Shown here: piece after piece, positions 47,442 through 55,390 of the stretch
Layout of the letters: the number at the start of each line of letters is the position of its first letter
Position numbering within the stretch: position 1 is the stretch's first letter
Source: Deinococcus indicus
Lineage (GTDB): Bacteria > Deinococcota > Deinococci > Deinococcales > Deinococcaceae
Assembly: GCF_002198095.1 (NCBI RefSeq)
Contig: NZ_NHMK01000020.1
Span: forward strand, 124,001-188,000
Length of the DNA stretch: 64,000 bases
Reading direction: 5' to 3'
Notes under the pieces: generated by a model
What the model saw: only the letters and a program-made list of their open reading frames with translations
Told to the model about the DNA's origin: nothing
Database searches by the model: none
Position numbers and translations under genes: made by a program

Positions 47442-47713
47442 CAGCGTCCCCTTCGGGTGATGGGCAGGGTCAGGCCGGCGTGCAGGCTGACCTGGGGGTC
47501 CGTGAGGCGGGGTGCGCGGGCCAGCAGCGCGCCGCGCGGGACGCCCCACTGCCCGGCGGTCTGGTGCAGGCGGGCGAGGGTCCGGGCGCGGTTCAGCGGG
47601 GCGTACAGGATGAAGCCTTTCGCCTCGATGCGGTCCTCGTGGACGGTGCAGCCCAGCAGGGCCAGCTGGGGGAGGCGGCCACGTTCCCCCAGCACGATCA
47701 GCGGTTCTTGCAT
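47441..47713 (-). CDS. Tail gene of unknown function
   Basis: 90-aa protein between the major tail protein and the tail chaperone. It has LIVLGERGRLPQLALLGCTV and a basic C-terminus. Its stop overlaps the chaperone start (TGATG), so the two are coupled. No family is recognised; the place is one where tail-tube accessory genes occur. Confidence 0.6.
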   Translation of the reverse strand: MQEPLIVLGERGRLPQLALLGCTVHEDRIEAKGFILYAPLNRARTLARLHQTAGQWGVPRGALLARAPRLTDPQVSLHAGLTLPITRRGR

Positions 47714-47734
47714 GGCTCACCTCCCTTCAGTGGT

Positions 47735-48457
47735 TCAGTTGCCGTTCACGGCCTGCCAGGTGGGCGTGGGGTCATTCAGGTTCGCCCAGAACAGACCGCC
47801 GGACAGGTTCGCGCTGACCTGCACCCGCTGGCTGTTACCGGCGGCGGCCTGCCGGGTGGGCGCGCCGATGTTCACGGTGGCGAGCAGCGCGAAGCCGTCG
47901 GGGTACACCCAGATGACCCGCTCGCGGTTGTTCGGGCTGATGCTCATGCCGCGCGTGATCAGGCGCTTGACGACCGGATCGTCGATGCCGCCCAGCGTGC
48001 GGATCGTGGCGGTCATGTCCTTGCCGTTCACCACGCGGATGGGCGTGATGCGGCCGTGCACGTTGATGGTCTCCTCCTGGTCGGCCAGGGTGGGGTTGCT
48101 TTCCTCGGCGATCGGCACTTCGAGCAGGTTGGTGTACGTAGCGGTGGTGTTGATGGGGACGGCGGCGGGCGCCGCCTGGATGGCGACGGCCGTGCCGGCG
48201 TTCGTGACGGTGGCGGCGGCGGTGGTGGTGACCTGGGTGGTGCCGAAGGTCAGCACGGTGCCGCTGGGCAGGTCCACGTTGCTGGGGGCGCTGATGGTCA
48301 TGGTGGTGGCGTTCGCGGCGACGGCGGCTGCGTTGGTCAGGGTGGTGGCCGGGATGATGGTGCTCGCGCCGACGGCCAGCAGGTACGTGACGAGCCTGGT
48401 GCCGCTGTACACGTTGGGCGTCTTGTCTGCGGGCAGGGTGGTAGGCAGTTCAGCCAT
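47735..48457 (-). CDS. Major tail tube protein
   Basis: 240-aa, Thr/Ala-rich beta protein (TPNVYSGTRLVTYLLAVGA; VPIAEESNPTLADQEETINV). Position between the head-tail connectors and the tail chaperone, and a size typical for tail tube subunits, support this. A Thr/Ala-rich segment at about 30-100 may be an Ig-like or loop insertion on the tube surface. Confidence 0.72.
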   Translation of the reverse strand: MAELPTTLPADKTPNVYSGTRLVTYLLAVGASTIIPATTLTNAAAVAANATTMTISAPSNVDLPSGTVLTFGTTQVTTTAAATVTNAGTAVAIQAAPAAVPINTTATYTNLLEVPIAEESNPTLADQEETINVHGRITPIRVVNGKDMTATIRTLGGIDDPVVKRLITRGMSISPNNRERVIWVYPDGFALLATVNIGAPTRQAAAGNSQRVQVSANLSGGLFWANLNDPTPTWQAVNGN

Positions 48458-48469
48458 GGTGGGGCTCCT

Positions 48470-48850
48470 TTACGTGCGCTGCACGTACGTGAGGGCGAAC
48501 CGCTGGCCCGCGTAGTGCGTGCGGGTCGCGGCGTCGAAGCGGGTGGGCATCCCGTCGGCGGGAATGGCCCCGCCGCGGCGGAGCTTGAGGGTGGGGTGCC
48601 GGTCGATCTCCCCGGCGCGGCGCTTGAGGTGCGCGAGGAGCAGGTCGAGTTGCCCCTTCCCGGCGGCGGTGGGTGCGGCGCCGTAGAGCATCACGAGCAC
48701 CAGCCGCTGCCGCTCCTGGGCACCGTGCAACTGGCGGACCAGGGTGTCGCCGGTGTCGCTGGTCACGGCGTAGACCGTGCCGGTCGGCGGGAGCGGGGTG
48801 GGCACCAGGTGGCTGGCCACGGCGCCGGTGTCGTCGCGGGCCAGTGCCAC
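48470..48850 (-). CDS. Head-tail connector / tail terminator-like protein
   Basis: 126 aa from the GTG used here. In the same frame a CTG at 48883, with GGAGG 9 nt upstream, would give a 137-aa protein starting MTIDQLLAQLGVALARDD, which looks like a natural N-terminus, so a CTG start is likely. Later segments are TPLPPTGTVYAVTSDTGDTL and HYAGQRFALTYVQRT. The place directly before the major tail protein is that of the tail terminator (gpU-like). The function is from gene order. Confidence 0.6.
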   Translation of the reverse strand: MALARDDTGAVASHLVPTPLPPTGTVYAVTSDTGDTLVRQLHGAQERQRLVLVMLYGAAPTAAGKGQLDLLLAHLKRRAGEIDRHPTLKLRRGGAIPADGMPTRFDAATRTHYAGQRFALTYVQRT

Positions 48851-48909
48851 GCCCAGCTGCGCGAGAAGTTGATCGATGGTCAGGTCGGGTCACCTCCGGA
48901 GGGTGGAGT

Positions 48910-49338
48910 TCACTGCAGGGTGGTCAGGGCCGCGCGGATCCGGGCGTGCAGTTCCGGGTCCCCGTGCGCCTTGGAGAGCCAGGGGCGGGCGCCGTATGGG
49001 GTGGCGCGGTTGACCGGTGAGGTGGGGGGCTCCGGGAATTCCAGTGCCCAGGCTTCGACGGGAACGGAGGCCACGCTGTTCAGTGCGCCCACGACCCAGG
49101 AGCCATCGGTGAGCTGGGCGGCGCCCAGGCAGGCGAGCAGCGCCCCGCTCTGCCTGGCCGGGTACTCGCCGGGGTTGCTGCTGGGGTGCGGCAGGCCAGG
49201 ATGGTGAAGGCCGCTGCCGGGCTGGTTCAGCTTCTCCTGCAGGAAGACGAGCGTGGTGTTCGCCACGACTTCCAGCGCGGGGTGCAGGTGCCGGCGCAGG
49301 CGCTCGCGCGCGTCCGGGTGAAGTTTCAGCGTGGTCAT
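48910..49338 (-). CDS. HK97 gp10-like head-tail joining protein
   Basis: 142-aa protein that begins MTTLKLHPDARERLRRHLHP and contains NPGEYPARQSGALLACLGAA, the Pro-Gly-x-x-P-x-x-x-Ser-Gly-x-Leu signature typical of the HK97 gp10 family. The ATG overlaps the upstream stop (ATGA); a longer frame to 49377 is not needed. Confidence 0.75.
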   Translation of the reverse strand: MTTLKLHPDARERLRRHLHPALEVVANTTLVFLQEKLNQPGSGLHHPGLPHPSSNPGEYPARQSGALLACLGAAQLTDGSWVVGALNSVASVPVEAWALEFPEPPTSPVNRATPYGARPWLSKAHGDPELHARIRAALTTLQ

Positions 49339-49805
49339 GCGCTGCGGCCTTCGGTGGCGCGGGCTGTGAGAACCCACGCAACCCGCTGGGTGCCTTCGTC
49401 TACCACGTCACCGACCGGGGCCAGTGCCAGCGGTCCGGGCAACTCGCCGCCCGACACGAGCAGCAGCAGGCCCGGCTCGTGCAGGGGCGCGCTCCAGTGG
49501 ACGTACACCTCCCACAGCGGAAGGGCCGTGTCCGCGCCCAGCTCGGCCTTATCCCTGGCGTCCAACTGGAACGCGACGCACGGGTACTCGCCCAGAGGCG
49601 TTCCGGGACCCACCACGCCGGGGGACGGGGTCACCACCGGCGGCGTGACCGGCATGCCGGACTCGTCCAGCTCCGGTGGGGGGAGCGCCCCAGGATCAGC
49701 GGGCCGCACCTGTGCGCGGAACACCTGGACCCGCTGCCCGAGGCCTGGGTAGATCCGGTCCAGCACCGGGCGGGTGACGTTCTGCAATCGGGCGGTCGTG
49801 AGCAT
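49335..49805 (-). CDS. Head closure-like protein
   Basis: 156-aa protein (LTTARLQNVTRPVLDRIYPG start; LPLWEVYVHWSAPLHEPGLL in the core). Size and place among the connector genes fit a head-closure (stopper) protein. A Pro-rich loop at 35-70 is unusual. It overlaps both neighbours by a few bases. Confidence 0.55.
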   Translation of the reverse strand: MLTTARLQNVTRPVLDRIYPGLGQRVQVFRAQVRPADPGALPPPELDESGMPVTPPVVTPSPGVVGPGTPLGEYPCVAFQLDARDKAELGADTALPLWEVYVHWSAPLHEPGLLLLVSGGELPGPLALAPVGDVVDEGTQRVAWVLTARATEGRSA

Positions 49806-50212
49806 CAGAACCTCACGTCCACATTGAGCGACACGCTGCCCCCCTGGACTCGCGCCTGCGCCTCACGGTGAACGTCGGCTTTCAGCGCGCGGGCCCGCTC
49901 GCTCCACGCGGCCGCCCGGTGGCGGTCCGCCTGACCCGCCGCCTCGCCGTTCAGCTTCGCCTCGATGCGCCCGACCTTGACCGCGCTGACCGCCGCAGCC
50001 TCTTCCAGCGCCTGAGCGGCCAGCTGACCCGCCCGCGCAGCCACGCGGTCCAGGACGTACCCGGCCACGAGGCGCAGGTCGCCGTGCACTTCCAGCGCCT
50101 GGTTGAGGTTCGCGGTGCGTTCCGCCGCAGGGATCAGGGCCTCCCAGACGACCCATGCGTCGTCCTGCACCAGGAACTTCACGCGGTCGAGTTGCGTGTC
50201 GGTCAGCGGCAC
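49805..50212 (-). CDS. Head-tail adaptor-like protein
   Basis: 135-aa, mostly helical protein (PLTDTQLDRVKFLVQDDAWV start, long Ala-rich helices, ARVQGGSVSLNVDVRF end). Helical adaptors (gp6/gp15-like) occupy this slot in siphophages. It overlaps the next gene by 1 bp. By context only. Confidence 0.55.
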   Translation of the reverse strand: MPLTDTQLDRVKFLVQDDAWVVWEALIPAAERTANLNQALEVHGDLRLVAGYVLDRVAARAGQLAAQALEEAAAVSAVKVGRIEAKLNGEAAGQADRHRAAAWSERARALKADVHREAQARVQGGSVSLNVDVRF

Positions 50213-50215
50213 GGG

Positions 50216-50776
50216 TTACGCCTGCGCCGTGAGGGCGTCGAGGGCTTTCTGCGCGAGCTTGTCGCCGATGCCGTCCACCTTCTTCAGCCGGTCGAGCGCG
50301 TCGGCGGGGAGCAGGGTCTGCCGGCGGAGCGTGTCGAGTTCGCTGCGTTCCTGCACGACCCGGGCCAGCACCTGCGTGAGCGTCTCCTCGCCCTGGCGCA
50401 GCGGGGCCAGCAGACGCTTGGCTTCCTCGGTGACGGTCCTCTCGAACAGGGAGGGTTCCGTCCTGGCTTCCTCGATCTCGCGCAGCAGTCGCCCGATGAC
50501 TTCCTCCGGGCTGCTCTCGTCCTGCTGGGCGGGGCGCAGCAGTTGCTCGATGCCCATCAGGCGGTTCTGGTAGCGCCGGGCCGAGTCCTGCGCCTCGCTC
50601 AGCGCCTCGGTCAGTTCGTCCTCGCTGGCGTCCGACAGGACCGCCCCTTCGGCCGGGGTCAGGCCCAGGGTGCGGGCCAGTTCTTCGGGCACGTCGATGG
50701 GGGTCTCGCTGGGGCCGTACGTCCGGCCGTCCAGGCGGATGGTCTGCGGCATCCGCTTCACTGTGATCATGCGCAT
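50216..50776 (-). CDS. Phage head-region protein with C-terminal helix-hairpin-helix
   Basis: 186-aa protein: a small beta N-terminus (IRLDGRTYGPSETPIDVP), a long central coiled coil (about 60-150) and a C-terminal HhH motif (RLKKVDGIGDKLAQKALDAL). HhH motifs bind DNA without sequence specificity, which is uncommon for a gene between the capsid and connector genes. A role at the DNA exit channel is one idea; it is inferred. Confidence 0.65.
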   Translation of the reverse strand: MRMITVKRMPQTIRLDGRTYGPSETPIDVPEELARTLGLTPAEGAVLSDASEDELTEALSEAQDSARRYQNRLMGIEQLLRPAQQDESSPEEVIGRLLREIEEARTEPSLFERTVTEEAKRLLAPLRQGEETLTQVLARVVQERSELDTLRRQTLLPADALDRLKKVDGIGDKLAQKALDALTAQA

Positions 50777-50854
50777 GAGGTACCTCGTGGGTGGAATGGA
50801 ACGCGAGTGACCCGGTTCAGGTCACTCGCTGGACGGGGATGGGCTGGCCAGGGC

Positions 50855-52030
50855 TCAGGTCATGGCCGTGGTCAGGATCACCAGGCGTTCGGGCGCGTCG
50901 AAGATCGTCAGGCCGTTGCTGGCGCCCTGCGCGATGGCGTGCATGGGGCGGCTCTGCGGGGTGTACGCGTTCAGCCAGATGCCGGGCCGGCCGTCGCCTT
51001 CCACGGTGGGGCCGATGTGCGTGCGGCCCAGGCCGGGGCGGGTCACGACGCTGCCGTCCGTCATGGTGACCATCACGTCGTTCCCGCCGATCACGGCGAT
51101 CTTCCCGTCCGGCAGCACCTGCTGATCGGCGTAGGTGCGGCCCACCTTGATCTTCACGGTGCGGCGGTACCCGACGAGGGTGTACCCGTCGCGCTGGTCG
51201 GTGCTGAGCGTCTGGTTCGGGCCGATCAGGCGGCGCATCGTGACGATCTTGATGTTCCCGCCGGCGCTGGTCTGCTCGCTGGTGACGGCCACGGGACTGC
51301 CGGCGCTGTCGATGATCTGGTGCAGGGTGTTCATGGACATGATCCGGGTGCGGGTCGTGCCGAGGATGGCGTCCGCGGCGCGCATGTCCGTCCAGAAGCG
51401 GCTGCTGCTGCCGCCGTACGCGTCGTTGCCGGTGCGCGTGGCGAACCGGTTCGCGGCGGGCACGTTGTAGTCGATGGTCCCGCCGCGCAGCGCCAGCTGA
51501 CCGGTGGTGAGGGCCTCGCCGCGCATCAGCTCGTAGCGGTCCGTGAAGGCCTGACGGATGACTTTCTGCAGCCAGTTCACGACGAACTTCCGGATGTAGT
51601 CCAGGCCGTTCCCGGTGATCACGCCGGCGCGGATGTTGATGACCATGGCCTGCAGCTCACGCTGCTGCTGTTCGGTCATGGTGGTCTCGGCCGTCCACTT
51701 CGCGATCGGTTTGGAAAAAGCGTCGATCTCCATGCCGCCGACCTGCGCGTACGGGCTGTCCATGCCGGTCTCGCCGGCGGGCGTGGTGATGACTTTCAGG
51801 GTGCCGCTCTTCGCTTCGTAACTGGCGCGCAGTTCCTCGGGCAGCACGGCCAGCAGCGCGTACTCGCTTTCCGGGACGGGCTGGTTGGCGAGGTTGAAGT
51901 AATCCTGCGGGGTGAGGGTGCTGAGGATGGCGCCGACGGTCAGCGCGTCCCCGCGCGGGCCGAGCACGCCGGTCAGCAGCGTGGCGGCCAGGGTGCGGAC
52001 GCCCGTGGCGGTCTTGTGCAGGTGGGTCAT
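50855..52030 (-). CDS. Major capsid protein (lambda gpE-like)
   Basis: 391-aa protein of the phage capsid E family. Recognisable segments are QPVPESEYALLAVLPEELRA and a C-terminal WLNAYTPQSRPMHAIAQG; the middle has MRRLIGPNQTLSTDQRDGY. The ATG has AAGGAG 6 nt upstream; a longer frame to 52075 is rejected. It follows a decoration-like gene and a scaffold-like gene, the standard head order. Confidence 0.85.
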   Translation of the reverse strand: MTHLHKTATGVRTLAATLLTGVLGPRGDALTVGAILSTLTPQDYFNLANQPVPESEYALLAVLPEELRASYEAKSGTLKVITTPAGETGMDSPYAQVGGMEIDAFSKPIAKWTAETTMTEQQQRELQAMVINIRAGVITGNGLDYIRKFVVNWLQKVIRQAFTDRYELMRGEALTTGQLALRGGTIDYNVPAANRFATRTGNDAYGGSSSRFWTDMRAADAILGTTRTRIMSMNTLHQIIDSAGSPVAVTSEQTSAGGNIKIVTMRRLIGPNQTLSTDQRDGYTLVGYRRTVKIKVGRTYADQQVLPDGKIAVIGGNDVMVTMTDGSVVTRPGLGRTHIGPTVEGDGRPGIWLNAYTPQSRPMHAIAQGASNGLTIFDAPERLVILTTAMT

Positions 52031-52071
52031 GGAACTCCTTGGGTGGGTCGAGGGGCGAGAGGGAGCGGCCT

Positions 52072-52503
52072 TCACTGCAGGTACAGGCGCGCGGCCTTCG
52101 CGCGGATGGGCGCGGGCAGCGCGGCGGGACTGCCGCTGCTGTCGGGGAGGAGGGCCTCGTGCACGTTGCCGGCGACGACCAGGCCGTAGCCGCTGATGCT
52201 GTCGCTGGTGGCGTCCTCGCGGGCGTCGCTCATCAGCAGCAGCGTGTCGGCCGTGCCGTCGGCGGGGACGATCTTGCCGGCGGCGAGGCTGACGGCCGTG
52301 CCGCTGGGGATCAGGCGGCGGCCGGCAGCGCCGAACTTCGCGTCGGTGAAGGCCGCCCAGTTCATGGGGGCGCCCAGGCCGTGCAGGTCGAGGCTGTGGT
52401 AGTCCGCGATCCAGGCGGGGGTGGAGAGGGTGCGTTTCTCGCCGCGAATGAGGGCGGCGCTGCCGAGGAGCAGCGCCGTCAGGGGCAGAAGCAGGTTGCG
52501 CAT
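52072..52503 (-). CDS. Head decoration-like protein with hydrophobic N-terminus
   Basis: 143-aa protein directly before the major capsid gene, where lambda gpD-like decoration proteins lie. After about residue 25 it has TLSTPAWIADYHSLDLHGLG and an SGSPAALPAPIRAKAARLYL end. Unusually it starts with a signal-like helix, RNLLLPLTALLLGSAALIRG, closely matching the N-terminus of the neighbouring 249-aa protein. The ATG is preceded by AAGGA. Confidence 0.65.
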   Translation of the reverse strand: MRNLLLPLTALLLGSAALIRGEKRTLSTPAWIADYHSLDLHGLGAPMNWAAFTDAKFGAAGRRLIPSGTAVSLAAGKIVPADGTADTLLLMSDAREDATSDSISGYGLVVAGNVHEALLPDSSGSPAALPAPIRAKAARLYLQ

Positions 52504-52561
52504 GGGGTGGGTTCCTTTCCGGGGAAGCGGAGAGAGAAAGACGAACGGTCGGCCGCGGGGC

Positions 52562-53311
52562 TTACCTGGGCGCTGCGGGTTGCAGCGGGTCGACGTAGCC
52601 ACCTCCTTCGCCGGGCTTGAGGATGTCCGTCAGCCAGCTGCCGCCGGAGCCGCCCGCGTTGCCGCCCGCCCCGCTGCCGGCGTCCTGGCGGGCGTAGGGG
52701 GCGCCGGCGTTCCCGCTGGTCCCTTCGGCCTGCAGGGCCACGAGGTAGTCATCCCAGTGCTGCTTGGCGTAGGCGGCCAGTTCGTGCTCGGCGCCCTGGG
52801 CGTCCTTGACGTACGCGACCTGCACTTTCTTCCCGTCACGTTCGACCTCGCGGCTGGGCAGCAGGGTCAGGCCGTCCGCCTTGACGCGGTCCCCGAGGAC
52901 CTTGGGCTTGTAGCCGGCGTCGCGCGCGGCCGTGTGGAGGGTGTCCTTGAAGCGCAGGTCGGTCAGTTCGGTGCTGTCCCTGGCGCCCTGATCGAGTCTG
53001 GTCTTCACTTCGTCCGGGGTGCCCAGGGCCAGGAAGGCGTCGTAGGCCTTGGCCTCGTCGACGGTGAGGGCGCGGCCGCCCTGCGGCACCTGGTTCGAGG
53101 TCAGCGTGTCGATCTTCCGGTTGGCGGCCGCGAGCTTGCTCACGAGGTCCGCGTGGGACGTCTGGGCGTGTTCGCCGGCCAGTTTGGCGCGCCACTCGGC
53201 TTCGGACAGTCGGCCGTCGCCGCCGCTGGCGGGGGTGTTCTCGCCTTCACCCCGGACGGTGACGGCAGTGGCGAGCAGCAGGGCGGTCAGGGTGAGCAGG
53301 TTCTTCTTCAT
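52562..53311 (-). CDS. Scaffold-like head protein with hydrophobic N-terminus
   Basis: 249-aa protein with a charged, helical middle (EWRAKLAGEHAQTSHADLV and further) and a Gly-rich C-terminus, typical of capsid scaffolds by place and composition. It starts KKNLLTLTALLLATAVTVRG, a hydrophobic helix that would look like a secretion signal and matches the next gene's N-terminus almost residue for residue. Scaffolds do not normally have one. It overlaps the upstream gene by 65 bp. Confidence 0.65.
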   Translation of the reverse strand: MKKNLLTLTALLLATAVTVRGEGENTPASGGDGRLSEAEWRAKLAGEHAQTSHADLVSKLAAANRKIDTLTSNQVPQGGRALTVDEAKAYDAFLALGTPDEVKTRLDQGARDSTELTDLRFKDTLHTAARDAGYKPKVLGDRVKADGLTLLPSREVERDGKKVQVAYVKDAQGAEHELAAYAKQHWDDYLVALQAEGTSGNAGAPYARQDAGSGAGGNAGGSGGSWLTDILKPGEGGGYVDPLQPAAPR

Positions 53312-53801
53312 GGGGTTCCTCCGGTGGGGGGTAGGCGTCCAGGGTCAGCGGGGCGAGCATTTCCACGCGGTGCGCCTCGCCGTACTCGCTGCCCAGGAAC
53401 GCCGTCCAGTTGCAGTCCAGGGGCGTGGGGAAGTTCGAGTCACTGACGCGCACGGTGTCCTCGTCCGGGTGGATGGGAATGGCCAGCGCCACCTGGTGCA
53501 GCCAGCCGGGCGTGCCGCCGGGGATGCTGACCAGCAGCGGCGCGTGCCGTTCGCCGGTGGCGTTGCTGGCCGTGAAGCGGGCGCGCAGGCCCGTCCAGAA
53601 CTCGGCGGGCGTGCCGGGCAGGGGCGGCTCCGCACAGAAGAGCGTGAAGGCCATCAGGCCCCGCTCGGCGAGACGCACGTAGTAGCGGGGCGCACTGGGG
53701 TCAGGCAGGTGCTCGAGCAGCGTGGCGTCCCCGGTGAGGGCGTGCACGCTCAGGTACAGGCACCCCAGTTGCGTGTCCTGCGGTCGGTGGTGGAAGTTCA
53801 A
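53247..53801 (-). CDS. Phage head-region protein of unknown function
   Basis: 184-aa protein that starts at a TTG overlapping the portal stop (TTGA). It has LVSIPGGTPGWLHQVALAIP and DTVRVSDSNFPTPLDCNW, which loosely recall papain-fold proteins (a His followed later by Asp/Asn), but no active Cys is placed properly. The last 65 bp overlap the scaffold gene. The slot after the portal often carries a protease or Mu gpF-like gene; this protein matches neither clearly. Confidence 0.55.
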   Translation of the reverse strand: MNFHHRPQDTQLGCLYLSVHALTGDATLLEHLPDPSAPRYYVRLAERGLMAFTLFCAEPPLPGTPAEFWTGLRARFTASNATGERHAPLLVSIPGGTPGWLHQVALAIPIHPDEDTVRVSDSNFPTPLDCNWTAFLGSEYGEAHRVEMLAPLTLDAYPPPEEPHEEEPAHPDRPAARHCRHRPG

Positions 53802-55378
53802 GGTCGGGTCTCCGGTGCGCTCAGGGAGCGTTCCTTCTCGATCTGCGCGTCTTCCTGGGCGGGATCGTCGATGTCCTGCCGTTGCCGGGCCGTGGCCCGG
53901 CTGATCACGCCGGCCGCGACGTCCTCCCGGTCGGCGCGGCGGTCTTCGGGGCTGGGCGGGATGACGCGGGGCCGGACGGTGCCCTGCACGTCCAGCTGCG
54001 CGTACCGGCGCGGCTGGTTCGCCAGGGCGGCGACCAGCGCGAGGAACGTGCTGATCACGCCTTTCACGGCGTTCTGGGCGAGCGTCACGGTGTCCTCGCG
54101 GGCCGTGCCGAAATCGGCGAGCGCCACCTCGCGGCTCCGGCCGGACGCCGTGGCGTCCTTTCCCATCAGCACGAAGACCTGCCCCGCCTCGCTGTACATG
54201 TTCAGCTGGCTGTGCTCGGCCGCGGTGATCAGGGCGGCCGGGCTGACGGGTTCGAAGCGGCCGTACTCCGCTTTTCCGAGTGGTTCGTCCCCGAGGTACT
54301 TCCCCTGCGCGTCCGCTTTCCGGTACGTGGCCTGCCGCCAGAGGACCATGCTGCCGGCGCCGGTGCGGGGCGCCCTATACACCCGGCGGGTCTGCCCGGG
54401 CCGGTCCGGGTCCGGGACGACCTCATAGGGCGGTTCGACGTTGATGCCGTAGCGTTCCAGGAACCCGGCCAGTTCGGTGTTCCGGAGGATCATCGTGCTG
54501 GTGGTGTTGTACGCCATCTGGTTCTGCAGGAACTGCGGTGTGATCAGGGGATCGGCGGCGAGTTCCAGGTAGTGGACGAGTCCGCCCAGGTCGAGGGCCA
54601 CGCCCTGGGCTTCCTGCTGGTCGCCGCGCAGGACGCGCAGGTGCGTGAGGCCCGTGTCGTCGGCGACGGTGCTGACTTCCACGCAGTCGCGCTGCGCGGA
54701 GTCCTGGTAGGCGTACACGGCGCGGCGGTTCAGGGTGTCCGGGTCCTCCCAGACGCGGGCGTTCTCCGGGTGCTCGAGGCACTCGAGGCGGACGTACCGG
54801 GCGATGTCGGTGGGCGTGACGTTCCCCTTGACCCGCAGCGTCCCGTCCTGGCTGGCCTGGAAGAGTCCACTGGCGATCCGGAAGCGCAGCACGCCGCGCC
54901 CTTCCCGGCGCGCGTAGGTGAGGGCGCGCCGGATGGCCTGTTCAGTGCTGGCATTCCACCAGCTGCTGGCCAGCGCGTCGGCTTCCTGCTCCAGTGCCGT
55001 GCGGGTGCCGTCCGGGGCGGGGCGGTTGGAGGGCTGCATCAGCGTCCAGCTCATGCGGGCGCTGCTGCTGTGCACGTCCCGGCGCACCACTTCCCGCAGG
55101 ACGTTCGTGCTCGTAAACGACCGCCGCAGGGCCGTCTGGAATTCCGTCACGACGCCCTGCGCGCGGCGTTTGTCCGCTTCGGTGCCCTCGTCCGGGACGC
55201 GCACCATCGGGCCGCGCCAGTAGTCGAAGTTCATCTCCCCGCCACCGATCGGCGCGCCGAGGTGATGCCCGCTGTACATGTGCCGCGCCTGCTGCGCCGT
55301 GGCGTTCAGGCTGCTTCTGGCGGCGTCGCGCAGTTCGCCCAGGCTGGCGGTGAGCAGGTTCAGGGTCAGGTACTTCAT
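53798..55378 (-). CDS. Portal protein (SPP1 gp6-like)
   Basis: 526-aa protein that forms the dodecameric DNA gate. Typical features are the N-terminal MNFDYWRGPMVRVPDEGTEA, long helices around 290-320 with FLQNQMAYNTTSTMILRNTE, and a C-terminal acidic/basic tail. It lies directly after the large terminase gene. Confidence 0.85.
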   Translation of the reverse strand: MKYLTLNLLTASLGELRDAARSSLNATAQQARHMYSGHHLGAPIGGGEMNFDYWRGPMVRVPDEGTEADKRRAQGVVTEFQTALRRSFTSTNVLREVVRRDVHSSSARMSWTLMQPSNRPAPDGTRTALEQEADALASSWWNASTEQAIRRALTYARREGRGVLRFRIASGLFQASQDGTLRVKGNVTPTDIARYVRLECLEHPENARVWEDPDTLNRRAVYAYQDSAQRDCVEVSTVADDTGLTHLRVLRGDQQEAQGVALDLGGLVHYLELAADPLITPQFLQNQMAYNTTSTMILRNTELAGFLERYGINVEPPYEVVPDPDRPGQTRRVYRAPRTGAGSMVLWRQATYRKADAQGKYLGDEPLGKAEYGRFEPVSPAALITAAEHSQLNMYSEAGQVFVLMGKDATASGRSREVALADFGTAREDTVTLAQNAVKGVISTFLALVAALANQPRRYAQLDVQGTVRPRVIPPSPEDRRADREDVAAGVISRATARQRQDIDDPAQEDAQIEKERSLSAPETRP

Positions 55379-55390
55379 GCTTCACCTCCT

